Assembly: GCF_032854445.1 (NCBI RefSeq)
Contig: NC_088298.1
Span: 12,203,504 to 12,267,503 of the forward strand
Direction: 5' to 3'
DNA length: 64,000 nucleotides
Source: Liolophura sinensis
Lineage: Eukaryota; Mollusca; Polyplacophora; Chitonida; Chitonidae
The position numbers and the translations under genes were made by a program. The notes beneath the pieces are model-generated. The model was not told the DNA's origin. It saw only the letters and a list, made by a program, of their open reading frames with translations, and made no database searches. This document shows, piece by piece, positions 35,857 through 48,661 of this stretch (positions within the stretch are counted from its first letter, which is position 1; each line of letters begins with the position of its first letter).

Positions 35857-36597
35857 ACATACTCTTTCATCACGGTATGTGTATTAATTGTTTCTATTAG
35901 TGTATTATTATTAATCAATTAATTTAATTAATAAAATTATTAATGTTTTATTTGTAGCAGTCGGTAGTTCATGCAACCAGAAGATCGACCAATTGAATAT
36001 TCACCGCAAAGCAAAGACCAGTTAGAGAGATTTGCATTAATCTAAACCTTAGACCTTTAAATGGAAATCTATATCTCTCAAGCAGACAACAGACCCATTA
36101 ATTTTATATTTTCCACGCTGGAAGGAGAGATAGCACTAATATGTCCACCCAGTCATAGAGGTAAAGGACATTATCCTCTAAGATTCAGACATATAGGCCG
36201 TGGTCTGTGGGGACCACACACCTTCCCTAAATACGCATATTTCTCATTACGGCCAAGTCACTATGTTAATGTTCTAGGTGGTTTCTCTGTTTGATCTCAG
36301 GTCCGAGTCTTTAAAAAGGGGTCAAAGTGGTTGACATTTCAAGCTCTTCATCATAATGACCTTGACAAATATTGAGGTCATCATCTACATTAACATTGTA
36401 TTGAACTCCTTTTGTAAAACTCCATGGAAACAGATGAAATAGAACAATAGAATTTCTCTGAAAGTGTGAATATTTGCGTGATATAAAATCTACTACTAGT
36501 AATTTTGGTGACTAACTCAATTTGAGTCCATCATTTTCATTTTAAGCTCTTAAAAACGAGTGCATGAGATATAGGACCAAACATTTTGCCCCCATGC
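35857..36597. other. Unique AT-rich sequence, nothing recognised
   Basis: It contains a TTAATTAAT-rich patch at 35905-35945. The frame 36061-36294 has no known domain. Confidence 0.45.
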
Positions 36598-37215
36598 TAC
36601 ATGTACATGTATCATTGCAGTTTCCATTCCAACATGAATACACGTTACATCGCTACATGTACATGTATCAATGCGGTTTCCATTCCAACATGAATACAAG
36701 TTACATCTCTACATGTACATGTATCAATGCGGTTTCCATTCCAACATGAATACACGTTACATCTCTACATGTACATGTATCAATGTGGTTTCCATTCCAA
36801 ACATGAATACACGTTACATCTCTACATGTACATGTATCAATGCGGTTTCCATTCCAACATGAATACATGTTACATCGCTACATGCACATGTATCACTGCG
36901 GTTTCCATTCCAACATGAATACACGTTACATCTCTACATGTACAAGTATCATTGCGATTTCCATTCCAACATGATACACGTTACATCGCAACATGTACAT
37001 ATATCATTGCGGTTTCCATTCCAACATGAATACACGTTACATCTCTACATGTACATGTATCATTGTGGTTTCCATTCCAACATGAATGTATACACGTTAC
37101 ATCTCTACATGTACATGTATCAATGCGGTTTCCATTCCAATATGAATACACGTTACATTTCTACATGTACATGTATCACTGTGGTTTCCACTCCAACATG
37201 AATACACGTTACATC
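36598..37215. repeat. 56-bp minisatellite, about 11 units
   Basis: The unit contains TGCGGTTTCCATTCCAACAT, GAATACACGTTACATCTCTA and CATGTACATGTATCAA. One unit has an extra GTATAC insertion and single-base indels shift the frame between units, so the frames that cross it are not genes. Confidence 0.96.
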
Positions 37216-37402
37216 TTTTCCGAGCACCAACTTCATTTTGCTCCGAAACAAATGAGGATATTTATAATGGTACCATAACATCAATAAACATTGGGAAAAT
37301 TTTCACAAGATGTTAATACTCCACACAATCAGCGGTTACAGCTGCAGGCCTATAATTCATTTATGTCAATGTGAAGACATCTATATACATGATGTCTATG
37401 AT

Positions 37403-37667
37403 TTATTTATTTATTTGATTGGTGTTTTATGCCGTACTCAAGAATATTTCACTTATACGACGGCGGCCAACACTATAGTGGGTAGAACCCGGGCAGAGCC
37501 CGGGGAAAACCCACGACCATCCGCAGGTTGCTGTAAGCCCTTCCCATATACGCCGGAGAGGAAGCCAGCATGAGCTGGACTTGAATTCACAGCGACCGCA
37601 TTGGTGAGAGACCCCTGGGTCATTACTCTGCGCTGGTGCGCTAACCAACTGAGCCACAGAGGCCCCC
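37403..37667 (-). mobile_element. tRNA-derived SINE, full length
   Basis: Complete reverse-oriented copy: ATTTATTTATTTGATTGGTG tail, all central blocks, and a head ending CTAACCAACTGAGCCACAGA then GGCCCCC. The A-box and B-box regions are both well preserved. Target duplication ATGTCTATGAT (37392-37402) against ATGTCCATGAT (37668-37678). Confidence 0.96.
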
Positions 37668-37800
37668 ATGTCCATGATAATTACTGTCTTATTTTGGTAA
37701 GATTTTTTTTTTTTTTTTTTTTGCTGTTTGAGTAAACAAACACAAATTCTGTCACATGCTTGGTTCTTCTTCAGTTGTTCATTGTCAGCTGTACGCCTTT

Positions 37801-37926
37801 CCGCAACCTGCAGATGCTCTTGAGGTTTCTCCTGGTCTCCTCCCTGTTTTCCTCCCATGATGCTGGTGACCATTGTATAAGTGACATATTATACAGGCCA
37901 TATTAATAAAAAATGATCAAATAAAC
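37801..37926 (+). mobile_element. Old SINE 3' fragment
   Basis: CCGCAACCTGCAGATGCTCT, then CCTGTTTTCCTCCCATGATG, a decayed GTATAAGTGACATATTATAC and ATGATCAAATAAACC. Highly diverged, with no target duplication found. Confidence 0.7.
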
Positions 37927-39810
37927 CTATTCTACCACATAGCTAGCCTCTGGATTTGAACCACTTCACACGACTATAAAGATCATTCCTTGGACATGTC
38001 TGAGCATATCATTCCTAGGCTACTTACATCTACAGATTCCAGCTGAGTTGCCGCAGCCTCAAGGTTATGAAACTGTCACAGCCTACAGTATTAATGTACC
38101 GATGCATCACCTTCACGGCATCACATAATCCTGTCACTTCTCCTTATAACCCTTATTTCATGCTCACAGATTTGTCTGGCTGACGTGCTGAAACTTAACT
38201 GGGTTAGGCCACCCTAATAAGGGCGGGGGTGGGGGGGCAGTGTTTGGAAGGGAGGCTTAGCTCCCTCAGAAATCCCTTGTGATCCTGCCACACAACTCAT
38301 AGAAACAATTTGATCAACCTGTAGGATTATCGTGGCTCCATCATACAAGCAAACTATAATGGTTATATGCATGGTCTGGGTGAAGGCATGGCTGACAGTG
38401 CATGGAATCAGCTGGGATTTAAACACATGGCTGCAGCTAAACATGTTATCCTTAATTCAGAAAGTGGTGGATAACAATCACATGGCAGAGGCGCAACGCC
38501 TCAAGGTCACCAATAAAGGGCAATAAACATATCAAGGTCAGAAAGTTAAAGATCCACCAACATTTCAGTCCTTAATAATAGAGGTTAAAAATAGAATAAC
38601 AAATTGAACACCATCAAGTGTCAAGTTTACACGACCATAAATACAAGTTGTGTCATGTTTTAATCTCCTCATACGATTTATGAAGCCTGCACAAGCTGTA
38701 TGTAAGCCATAGGTTTAAACTCCATGGCAGGAATGAGGAAAGTCACATGACGTAACTGAACTATACCCATTAGGTTAGCCATTCGAAGCAAAGACAACTC
38801 ATGTACGTGCACATGTATGCATGTGTGTCCAGCTACTTACATGTATAATTTTCATCACATGGAACAGTTCAGATGCACAATTATCGTGGTATTCTGAAAA
38901 CCATACCAATGACACTTTAACAGTTGATGGTTGTGGAGGGGCCTCGGGATCGAGGTACAGTCAACGATATGCATCAGTGATCTAGCTTCACAATTGAATT
39001 CACGTTTGAAAGCTCAATCATCGATCTCAATGCCCACCTAAATTCCATCACAAAAAAAGACACAAACAACAAGTAACAAATAACCAGCTACGATAAAGGA
39101 AAATTACCACCAGAACAATTTATAAAATTCCATGGAGTAGATATACAAGCGTTGACGCACATGTACACCTAATTACATTTTAATAAATATCTAAAGTATA
39201 ATAATTGTGTGTGATATGAGTACTAATCGAAACATACACATATCTATTTAAAAGTAAACTAATGACCAGAACATCTGTGGCATTTTAAAGTCAAGGCGTT
39301 ACCTACATGTATTTATTTATTCCCAGGAACTTGATGGCTTACACACAAATCCTATACATCAAATCAGGCTAGATTTCTAATCTACATGTATATATGTATC
39401 TAAATGAGATCTGCATCAAAAGCATTAAACTGAATGCCTAGTGGACCAAGTATAAATGGTTACCAGGGGTGATGCCACCAACATAGATACAAGCATGTCT
39501 CCAGGTGAGATATTGTAACATGCTTAATGTAAATAGTAGTGAAAGGCTGAATACATGTATCATTCAAGTCAACACCTCTAGGCAATGTTGCCACTTAATA
39601 TCGTAAGCTGAGATTTTATCAATATTGCAAAAAAAATCAGACCTCCTGGAGAGAGACATATACGACTACTATGTCAAGCAGGAAAATACATGTTAACTTG
39701 CACAAGAACATGCTAAAACGCTAAGAACAAAAACTGTTTTTTGATTTTATGGATGTTCTGGAAGTTTGTGTACAAACTAGTATAACTTCCTACATGTAGC
39801 AACATCCAGT
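37927..39810. other. Unique sequence, nothing recognised
   Basis: A G-rich run lies at 38223-38238. No gene or RNA is recognised. Confidence 0.45.
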
Positions 39811-41112
39811 GTGCATGGGTGAATTGACAGTGGTAGGATGGATACACACTATCATCCCTGTGTGATGGGTGTTCTGATGGACAGGGCAATGCTGTAGGAT
39901 AGCTACATGCTGCTGTCATCATCCCTGTGTCACGGGTGTACTGATGGATAGGCCAGTGCTGTAGGATAGCTACGCACTGCTGTCGTCATTCCTGTGTCAC
40001 GGGTGTACTGATGGATAGGCCAGTGCTGTAGGATAGCTATACACTGCTGTCATCATCCCTGTGTGATGGGTGTACTGATGAACAGGTCAGTGCTGTAGGA
40101 TAGCTACGCACTGCTGTCGTCATCCCTGTGTGATGGGTGTACTGATGAACAGGTCAGTGCTGTAGGATAGCTACGCACTGCTGTCGTCATCCCTGTGTCA
40201 TGGGTGTACTGATGGACAGGGCCAGTGCTGTAGGATNNNNNNNNNNNNNNNNNNNNNNNNNNNNNNNNNNNNNNNNNNNNNNNNNNNNNNNNNNNNNNNN
40301 NNNNNNNNNNNNNNNNNNNNNNNNNNNNNNNNNNNNNNNNNNNNNNNNNNNNNNNNNNNNNNNNNNNNNNNNNNNNNNNNNNNNNNNNNNNNNNNNNNNN
40401 NNNNNNNNNNNNNNNNNNNNNNNNNNNNNNNNNNNNTGATGGACAGGCCAGTGCTGTAGGATGATTACATGCTGCTGTCATCATCCCTGTGTGATGGGTG
40501 TACTGATGGACAGGCCAGTGCTGTAGGATAGCTATACACTGCTGTCATCATCCCTGTGTGATGGGTGTACTGATGGACACATGCTGCTGTCATCATCTCT
40601 GTGTGATGGGTGTACTGATGGACAGGCCAGTGCTGTAGGATAGCTATACACTGCTGTCATCATCCCTGTGTGATGGGTGTACTGATGGACACATGCTGCT
40701 GTCATCATCTCTGTGTGATGGGTGTACTAATGGACAGGCCAGTGCTGTAGGATAGCCACATGCTGCTGTCATCATCCCTGTGTGATGGGTGTACTGATGG
40801 ACACATGCTGCTGTCATCATCCCTGTGTGATGGGTGTACTGATGGACACATGCTGCTGTCATCATCCCTGTGTGATGGGTGTACTGACGGACAGGCCAAT
40901 GCTGTAGGATAGCTACGCACTGCTGTCGTCATTCCTGTGTCATGGGTGTACTGATGGACAGGCCAGTGCTGTAGGATAGCCACATGCTGCTGTCATCATC
41001 CCTGTGTGATGGGTGTACTGATGGACACATGCTGCTGTCATCATCCCTGTGTGATGGGTGTACTGATGGACACATGCTGCTGTCATCATCCCTGTGCGAG
41101 CAGTGTAGTGAT
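39811..41112. repeat. 67/45-bp minisatellite containing an assembly gap
   Basis: The long unit is TGTACTGATGGACAGGCCAG, TGCTGTAGGATAGCTA.., CACTGCTGTCATCATCCCTG and TGTGATGGG (67 bp). A short form of 45 bp lacks the 22 bp between GGACA and CATGCTGCTG. Long and short forms are interspersed from about 40560 onward. Frames crossing it are artefacts. Confidence 0.97.
40237..40436. other. Assembly gap (200 N)
   Basis: Exactly 200 N inside the 67/45-bp array, so a placeholder rather than a measured length. The true number of repeat units is unknown. Confidence 0.99.
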
Positions 41113-41947
41113 TGACACAGGATGTCCTGTGATCAATAACCAGGTCAGAAATACATGCCTCAGCGTGACATGTATCTTTACTTTGCACGGAGGCAAAGTC
41201 GTTTGGGTTTATCGTTAATATTCAAACAGTGACAGATTTGGCAAACCTCAAAGAGAAGGATGATTTTGATTGTTTGTTTGTTTGATTATCAGAATTTGCT
41301 TCCGCAATCACACTGAATCTGACTGGTCTGATATATGAATCTGAATTTGCAAATACGTCTGAATGAGTGAAAAAATGTTCCTAGTGTTACTTACCAAACA
41401 CTTAACAAACAGATTACTTTGACATTAACTGGAGACCTCTATATACATGTACAGCCTTGAGCAATGACGGACGTCCTACAGCTCATCACATTCAGCTGTC
41501 ACTTCAACAGCTAGTTTGTCAGTTCTGTGCTTTAGGTACAGTGGTTTATTTCTCCTGGAATCTGGGTGGCCTTGATTTCTGCCACCCATGTATCTGACCA
41601 CTCCAAAGGAACAAAAGGAGTCAAAAAATAACAACATGAAAGCATGAATTCCGTATTATAACTCTATATAAGCCATTTTAAGAATTTCAAGACACTCTCT
41701 TTAAAATTTTTAAGCATAGAAGATATATATATATATTGGATATTTAGTATAGCCATGTTAAACTCCAATGAAATAAGCAGGGAGCGAAAAAGCGAACTTT
41801 CTGCTAATAAATCTGCTTTACACCAAAGCTGGATGGTTAATTTAATAATTAGGCTGGGTTTTTTGCTTTCATCCTAGTTACACATTATGACAAAGTGAGA
41901 ATGTCAGTAATAACAGAACAAGCAACAGAAGCTAATAACATGAAGAC
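41113..41947. other. Unique sequence, nothing recognised
   Basis: No supported feature. Confidence 0.5.
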
Positions 41948-41956
41948 AACAGATTA

Positions 41957-42069
41957 TTTATTTGATTGGTGTTTTACGCCGTACTCAAGATTATTTCACT
42001 TATACAACGGTGGCCAGCATTATGGTGGGAGGAAGCCGGGCAGAGCCCGCGGGAAACCCATGACCAGAG
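41957..42069 (-). mobile_element. tRNA-derived SINE, 5'-truncated
   Basis: Tail and 3' half only: TTTATTTGATTGGTGTTTTA, CGCCGTACTCAAGATTATTT, GGCCAGCATTATGGTGGGAG and GGGCAGAGCCCGCGGGAAAC. Target duplication AACAGATTA at 41948-41956 and 42070-42078. Confidence 0.93.
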
Positions 42070-42158
42070 AACAGATTACAAGCGGACGTTTGTGTCAGCA
42101 ATTGGTGCGATCACCATGTGTCACCTGATGCGCTTTTTTCCTAGAAGAGTATACATAA

Positions 42159-42191
42159 ATATATATGGTATATATATATATATATATATAC
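42159..42191. repeat. (TA)n microsatellite
   Basis: ATATATATGG followed by a pure TA run. Another short, interrupted TA tract lies at about 42921-42947. Confidence 0.93.
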
Positions 42192-44134
42192 ATTGACAAA
42201 ATAGCGCTGAAACTGTTATAAAATAAATGATTATACATCTGCATAATGTATACCATACTCATGTCTACCTGTACATACATACAATCACTAACTGGGCACT
42301 ACGCAACATTTCATTCCTCAAATATTACAACAATACCTGTATACAAAAGCGGAAAATTTCAACATGCTGAAAAAAAAAAGATCACCTTGCGCAGTAATAT
42401 TTAGAGACACATTTTCATAGCCTTTTTAAAAGACTTTAAAAATTATGTTGACCCACAAAGAAATGAAAATTGTGTCAAAGTCAAGCCCAACAGTGCACAG
42501 ATATGTATATCTGATTACAATGCACCATACTACAGTTACTACAGTAATTCAAATGCATCAAAATACATGTATATGTGCAGTGTAGGCCTACTTTAAAAGG
42601 TCTAGATTCCACCCATCAAAAAGTGTATTTTTAAAGGCAAACAAAGCTATAATTAAATTGTTACTTTTGGTGATGAAATTTACATTTTTTTAGTAGGATA
42701 TACATCTCTATGATCCTACGGTACCTTATATAAACCTTAAAACATCATTCTAAGCTCAACTAAACTCTCAGTATATCGAGGATAATATAGGCTGGAGAAA
42801 AACATTGCTGTTTGTACTATTCAAGCAGCATTCAAATTTTTCAACATGTGACCAAAGCAGCAAGAGTAATTCCTTCGTGTCTGGTAATAGACATCAGCAT
42901 CAGGTAACAAATTCACACGAGTATATATATTATGTATATATATATTTCTAAGCCTGCATGTACAGAGGCTGATTGAGAATCAGTCGGAATGATGCAATGC
43001 TCACACAAGTATACCATACATGTATTAACAGCTGGCTCATACAATAGGCAGCCTGAAGTAGATAGTCAGGCTCCACATATTTAGCTATATATCTGTCATG
43101 ACAAAAGCCTCATAAGCATTACGTTTCAGAAAAGTGTGCAGTAATGAAAAAAAAAAAATTAGCTTACCTATTGTGTACAGGGTGCCGTCCAAAGTAAATG
43201 TGGCACTTTTGCATTTCTTAAACTGCCTCGGCCCCGACATTTCACCTGTTTGTGAGCCGACAATCTGCCGCTATTGCACTATTGATCGGAGCACAAATAA
43301 ACTCTCTATCCACTGTTAATTTCTGTCAACCCACCAACTCAGGGCTAATCCACCATGAAACTTTGCCTGCTTTTCCTTTTTTCAAGTCCTTGAGAATTAC
43401 ATTTATTTCAAATGAAATATTTAGAATGGATTGCGACAAATATTTAACTAAATCAATAAGCGATCATTAAATGTTGGAAATCAAACTACAGTTGTTTCCG
43501 TCAGTTAATCAGCCTTTGTGACGAGGTAAAATCCCAACACTTCAGGCGGTGCCCAACATGTGGGTGAAAGAATATGCATCTGACCCGTTGACAGTAGAAC
43601 TAGCCACATCACTACTTAGTCCAATGTCTGTCATCGTCTGCTGCTGTACAAAGTGGACTATAACCGCTGGCCAATCTACCCTTAAGCCTCTGTCTCCTCA
43701 AGCCAATACATCTGAGGGAGAAGAGCTGAGAGGCTTGGTATCTGGGAGACACTCAAGTCTGATCTGATAGTATGCACACGCCGCTCCCTATCACAGCAGC
43801 TCTGATCAATGTAGAGGGAGGTAGGAAGGGAGGGAGAATACCAGGGAGGGGGGATTGAGTATGTGCGTGTGCCACGCACCGGCCTCCCATAGCTCTGCAC
43901 CCAGCCAGCGGGGAGACAGCTGCATCAGGCCGCAGCGACTATGTCAGCCAATATCACAATCCTCATTTGATCCGAGTATTACAGCCCAGGTGACACAACA
44001 CTTAATACATAATAATACTTAGGCTGAGACGCTCATGAGGTCTGTGTCCACACGTTTGGTTAATAACACACCTCCAGTTGTGCAGACTGATTGATGTATT
44101 GATAACTTACATGCATAAACATCCTAACTTATGA
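42192..44134. other. Unique sequence, nothing coding recognised
   Basis: The stretch 43760-43960 is richer in GC than its surroundings and holds a purine-rich G-tract block (43812-43853). Confidence 0.4.
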
Positions 44135-44142
44135 CAGGTACA

Positions 44143-44288
44143 CAGCAATCTGCGGGTGGCCATGGGTTTCCCGCGGGCTGTATCCGGTTTCCTCCCAAAC
44201 ATAATGTTGGCTCCCGTCATATAAGTTAAAAATTCTTGAATACAGCGTAAAACACCAATCAATTAAATAAAGAAATAAAAAAATATAG
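44143..44288 (+). mobile_element. tRNA-derived SINE, 3' fragment
   Basis: From AGCAATCTGCGGGTGGCCAT through TTTCCCGCGGGCTGTATCCG to CACCAATCAATTAAATAAAG. A short candidate duplication CAGGTACA lies at 44135-44142 and 44289-44296. Confidence 0.88.
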
Positions 44289-44349
44289 CAGGTACAAGTA
44301 TGCACATGGTGTACTGTGAATTACCATTTTTCTAAAATATTCATGCACT

Positions 44350-44440
44350 CATTTGATTAGTGTTTTACGCTGTACTCAAGAATACTTCACTTACAATGTC
44401 TCGTGGGAGAAACCCACGATCATCGGTAGGTTGCTGGCAG
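44350..44440 (-). mobile_element. SINE fragment with internal deletion
   Basis: CATTTGATTAGTGTTTTACG, CTGTACTCAAGAATACTTCA, then a direct jump to GGGAGAAACCCACGATCATC and GGTTGCTGGCAG. The block between (CGGCCAGCATTATGG and following) is gone. Confidence 0.82.
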
Positions 44441-44859
44441 AACTTGAAACTTGAAAAAATATTTAAATAAAACTGAAATATGGGTGTACATGTATGATCA
44501 TTCAGCAAAGGTCTCTGCTGACTGCTGATCAATATTGATCTATTGATTACCTAATACAGTTTTAGGAGAATAACTATATGCACAAAGTCATAACAGGTGT
44601 GCAGAGGCTGTGCAAATACTATTTCAAAATACTTGGATGAAAAGAGAAGAAACCATTTCATAATTTTGTAATTTTTACCATACAGAAACTTTTCTATAAA
44701 ATACATCTGTGTACAACTGAGGATGAATAACTCCTTATGGGAAAAAATCTCATGGTTAAAACTAATGAAACAAAATTGCAAGTGGACTTCATGAACTCGA
44801 TCTGACACAGCAATGTGGATCTCCAAGCTTTCAAATATCTGTAACCTTGGGACTGGTCA
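44441..44859. other. Unique sequence, nothing recognised
   Basis: The minus-strand frame 44551-44826 (91 codons) is hydrophobic and low in complexity, with no recognisable domain. Confidence 0.45.
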
Positions 44860-45426
44860 TTAAAGGAGAAGAAAACTTAAAAACATGACACTATAGGCTG
44901 AAAAGAGCACATTTTTTTTCTATCTGGTGCAGCCTGCTGTATAATTTTGTGATTTTTCCTCACCATACACGTAAAGCCTGAAAACGGCAAAACTGGCATA
45001 AATCACTGAATCCATGGCGTCCTCCATCTTTAACACCATGTAATTTATGCAGGGGATGTGTTGCTTCTCAGCCAATGAGAGTCATTAAAACTGCCGGCTT
45101 GTTCCTGTAAACTCGGAACCTACGTCCAACATTCCGGTTTCCTGATCGTCAAGCGGAAGACGAAATGTACTGTTCTCTACCTTCTACCGGAAATGTACGA
45201 ACTGCACTTCAGCGGTTTCCTACGACAAATCTCCTTCCTAACACAGAAGACTTCAGGACTAGTTCTTGGGCAAAATGGAATCGCCCAAAGCTGATGTTGG
45301 CGCTGACTTTGTTTATAATTAATCAACTTGAGGTACATATTAGAATTTTTTTTATGGCATGCACCTGCGAGGACATACATACTCTTTTTGGTATTTGACA
45401 GATATTTAATTTTTCTTCTCCTTTAA
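44860..45426 (+). mobile_element. TTAA MITE, copy C (complete)
   Basis: 567 bp between TTAAAGGAGAAGAAAACTTA and the inverted end TTTTTCTTCTCCTTTAA. It carries all shared internal blocks (CACATTTTTTTTCTATCTGG, GCGTCCTCCATCTTTAACAC, AAAACTGCCGGCTTGTTCCT, GAAATGTACGAACTGCACTT, TTATGGCATGCACCTGCGAG). A 77-codon open frame inside (45165-45398) is not shared in frame with copy D and resembles no transposase. Confidence 0.93.
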
Positions 45427-48400
45427 ATATTACCTTAGTGTTATTAAAATATATCCATGCATGTAGAAATGCAGCATATACTGACTTTCCAAAATGCAGT
45501 ATTATGTTAACCAGCCAAGCTGGTCCAGACTTTGATCCACCAAAGATAGCGCCAGAAAGTCTCAAATGATTGCTCTTAAAATAGAATAACGTTGCGTCTA
45601 TATGATATGTATACGGGACTTCCTGGAAGACATATCAAATCACTGAGTAAAATCATCATCCTATTTTCAGGAAGCTGTAAGACCACGGAAGATCCAAGCA
45701 TCAAATTATACGGATATATGTATGTCTGAGTTATCACAAGGTCCTATAAGTCCTAGGTGCCAGGGTATTGATGAACAACCAAATGGTAATGACCACGGAC
45801 TCAGCATGTCAGCATGAGCCCCAGTCAACACACATCCCACTCGCCATTTGTTTTTATTTGTAGCCTGGGCTGTTTCTGCGAAGGAATCAAAAACAACGTG
45901 GGATTCAAATCATACAATCAAGGGATAACCTAGAACCTCCAGTGACCGTATTATGAAGGTCCGCTGTCATTGGCTGGGCTCAGACATTTGAGTGTCTTCT
46001 CGAATGTGTCTGCCAGGCCATGACTTAAATCACCAACTAAAATGGCGACCCCTTGGAGAAGATTTCCATCTCCCATTAACCTGAAACCTGCGTGGACTTG
46101 ACAGTGTATGAATCACTATGTCAACACCCCTGATTTTTCACACTTCACTTCCTTGGATCATCTCAACTTTAATCTTTTGGTATCCACCGATATATCCTTG
46201 ATAAAGAAACCAAACAACTAAAGCAACTGAACCACAAATCAAGTTACAAATCTTTGGGGTATCTTTGATACATAGTATTGAAAATTTTTGGATACTGTAC
46301 CATTTATTGTACATTTTTCAAAAAGTCAACTCTTTCTTTTAAGCATTGCACTATATATCAAACCATGGTAAATGAGGACTGATGTCACCTCGCAGCTTGA
46401 AATGAACACTAACTGGAGGCAATCATCAAAGCATTCCACACACCTGTACATTACATCAAAACTAGCCCTTAATTACAGGCAGCCTCACTAATTACCTTCA
46501 GTATGAAGGCATTCCCGAGTTATTTAAGGTACATATCTTCCCATGACAAGACATTCACAGTTACAATAGTAATTAGGTTAATCTACAGAAATATGCATCA
46601 AGAATCCTTTAATATATCAATAAAAGGATATCTGACTGTGACCATAATGACTGGGCAAGCCGTGAATGTTTGTGTAAACCTTGACACACCTGTAAGTCAA
46701 TCACTCAGCCATAACCTCCCCCCAAATACTACATGTCCACTTCTATCATATCTTGTATATGAAGCAAACCTTGGCAAATTTTAATGTGGGTGTACTAATG
46801 CTAAAGCAGTTTAGAATATTGCACTTGCATTTTGAAAACACCAAAAAAGTAGTTCGTATTTATTTTACTGAGCGGTACTTGTTCATGTTGCTAATACATA
46901 CACTAACATGAATAATTATATATACTATGCATGTACCTGTATACAAAAGACGGTAGAGAATTAAGTGTCACTTAAGACATAAAGAAGTGAAGTTTGAAGA
47001 CAAAACTTTAATACAACTGATTGCTTCTGGTTTACTGTATGTATGAAAAGAAGAGCTGGGTATTGCGTAACCAGCATGACTACTACTATTACAATTGTAC
47101 CTGGGTGTTTTTTTTTGTTTTTTTTTTTCACTTCACATTCAGGTGAGGTGCCGCATAGTGCAGTGGAGAAACATTTGATGATGAGGACAGACTGGAGACC
47201 ATGTATAGCTCAACAGCACATTACTGACCAGCCCCTACAAGTAGCCAGTAAGCAGGTGAAAGTGTTTCGTAACCAGGGAAACCAGGTATAAAGATAACAC
47301 AATCTGATGGTAAGAGGGAGCCCTCGCTCCTGGATTATATGTTTCAAGTGGCTCAATCAATTGTCAGGTGCCAGGATGGCCGGGTTTCAGAGCAGTAATG
47401 TGGGACAGGTCCCTTCTATGACCACACAACCAGGACCATGGGCTAAGGCCATACTTGAAAATTCTTTGTTGCATGAAAACTCTTTGTTGCAAGTTCACAT
47501 ACCAAGACAAAGCTGGTATTTTCCATCCTTTAATCTGCTTCACTTCATCAAATGTATCAGCTGGGCAGGATTTCAGTTATATTTTTACATGTTCGTCCTG
47601 TACATGACCTGCCCTCTGATTGGCTGAGCAATAATACTTAGCTGACAACAGTCACTGTCTGCGTGGATGGTTTTAACATTCCGTCAGAGTATAGGACGGC
47701 ACATGCCAGATAAATTGGTATACACGAAGACAAATTCTGTGTTTACAAGTGAAATGACTGAAGTCAGTCTGAATGTGTGTCCACAAAACAGCAAAATGGT
47801 AAAATCGCAAGAGGAACCCATTGCCTTTCTTGTACATATACATGTAGGTAGGCATGTGCATCAAAATTTTAGCCCTACGTGAAACTTTTCTTGATTACAA
47901 AAATGATCAATCTGAGTCCTAAATCTCCTAAGCAATAAAGTCACAGAAACCCTGCATACAAGAAACAACCTACCCTCTTTTATTATAAAGGGCCTATTAC
48001 ATCAAAGAAACAATATTTTTTGGCCCTATGTGTCCTTATATTGATTGAGGTGCTAACACAGGAGGGCAGGTCTCACCTGGCTGGGAGGAAGTGATAATAG
48101 CCCCCTAAACCAGGGAAGTCGTGAACATCCAGCCGGCTAACTGGAATGGATAGATCATTGTCTACTCCTTAATGGGGGCAAAAAATTGGCAGGTCAAAAG
48201 GGTTAGTGTGCTTGGTTTTGATTGATAAGGTCCTTCTAGGATGGAGGAATGGGCAGGGGGTTGACAATACAAGATTACTTGGGGGATTGTTGATTGATTG
48301 AGTGAGTGAGTGAGTGATGATATGAGTGGAGGAAAACCATGGCATCTGCGATAAACCACCAACGATCATCGACAAACTTTGCAATGTCTGGATTTGCATT

Positions 48401-48474
48401 CTTGCATTCCAATGAAAGCAAGACCTTAAGTGAGTATATAATAACCAAGGTTTCCATATCATGTATAAGACAGT
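45427..48474. other. Long unique tract, no gene recognised
   Basis: It contains a T-run near 47108-47130. Frames at 46503-46784, 47307-47627 and 47667-47882 have no recognisable domains. Confidence 0.4.
48289..48316. repeat. Short GATT/GAGT simple repeat
   Basis: TTGATTGATTGAGTGAGTGA continuing GTGAGTGA. Confidence 0.85.
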
Positions 48475-48485
48475 GAGGGTGCGAG

Positions 48486-48654
48486 ATTTATTTATTTAAT
48501 TTATTTAATTGGTGTTTTACGCTGTACTCAAGAATATTTCACTTATACGATGGCGGCCAGCATTATGGTGGGTGGAAACCAGGCAGAGCCCGGTGGAAAC
48601 CCATGACCATCCGCAGGTTGCTGCCAGACCTTCCCACGTACGGCCGGAGAGGAA
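48486..48654 (-). mobile_element. tRNA-derived SINE, 5'-truncated
   Basis: Tail TTATTTAATTTATTTAATTG, then GTGTTTTACGCTGTACTCAA through CCATCCGCAGGTTGCTGCCA to ACGTACGGCCGGAGAGGAA. A short candidate duplication GAGGGTG lies at 48475-48481 and 48655-48661. Confidence 0.92.
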
Positions 48655-48661
48655 GAGGGTG

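Noticed and set aside
37427-37873. 148-codon minus-strand frame
   Set aside because: Its C-terminal half is translated SINE sequence (the same peptide appears in frames over other SINE copies); the rest is unrelated low-complexity DNA.
43134-43767. Coding exons in the GC-richer patch
   Set aside because: Frames are short, mutually overlapping and without domains or paired splice sites.
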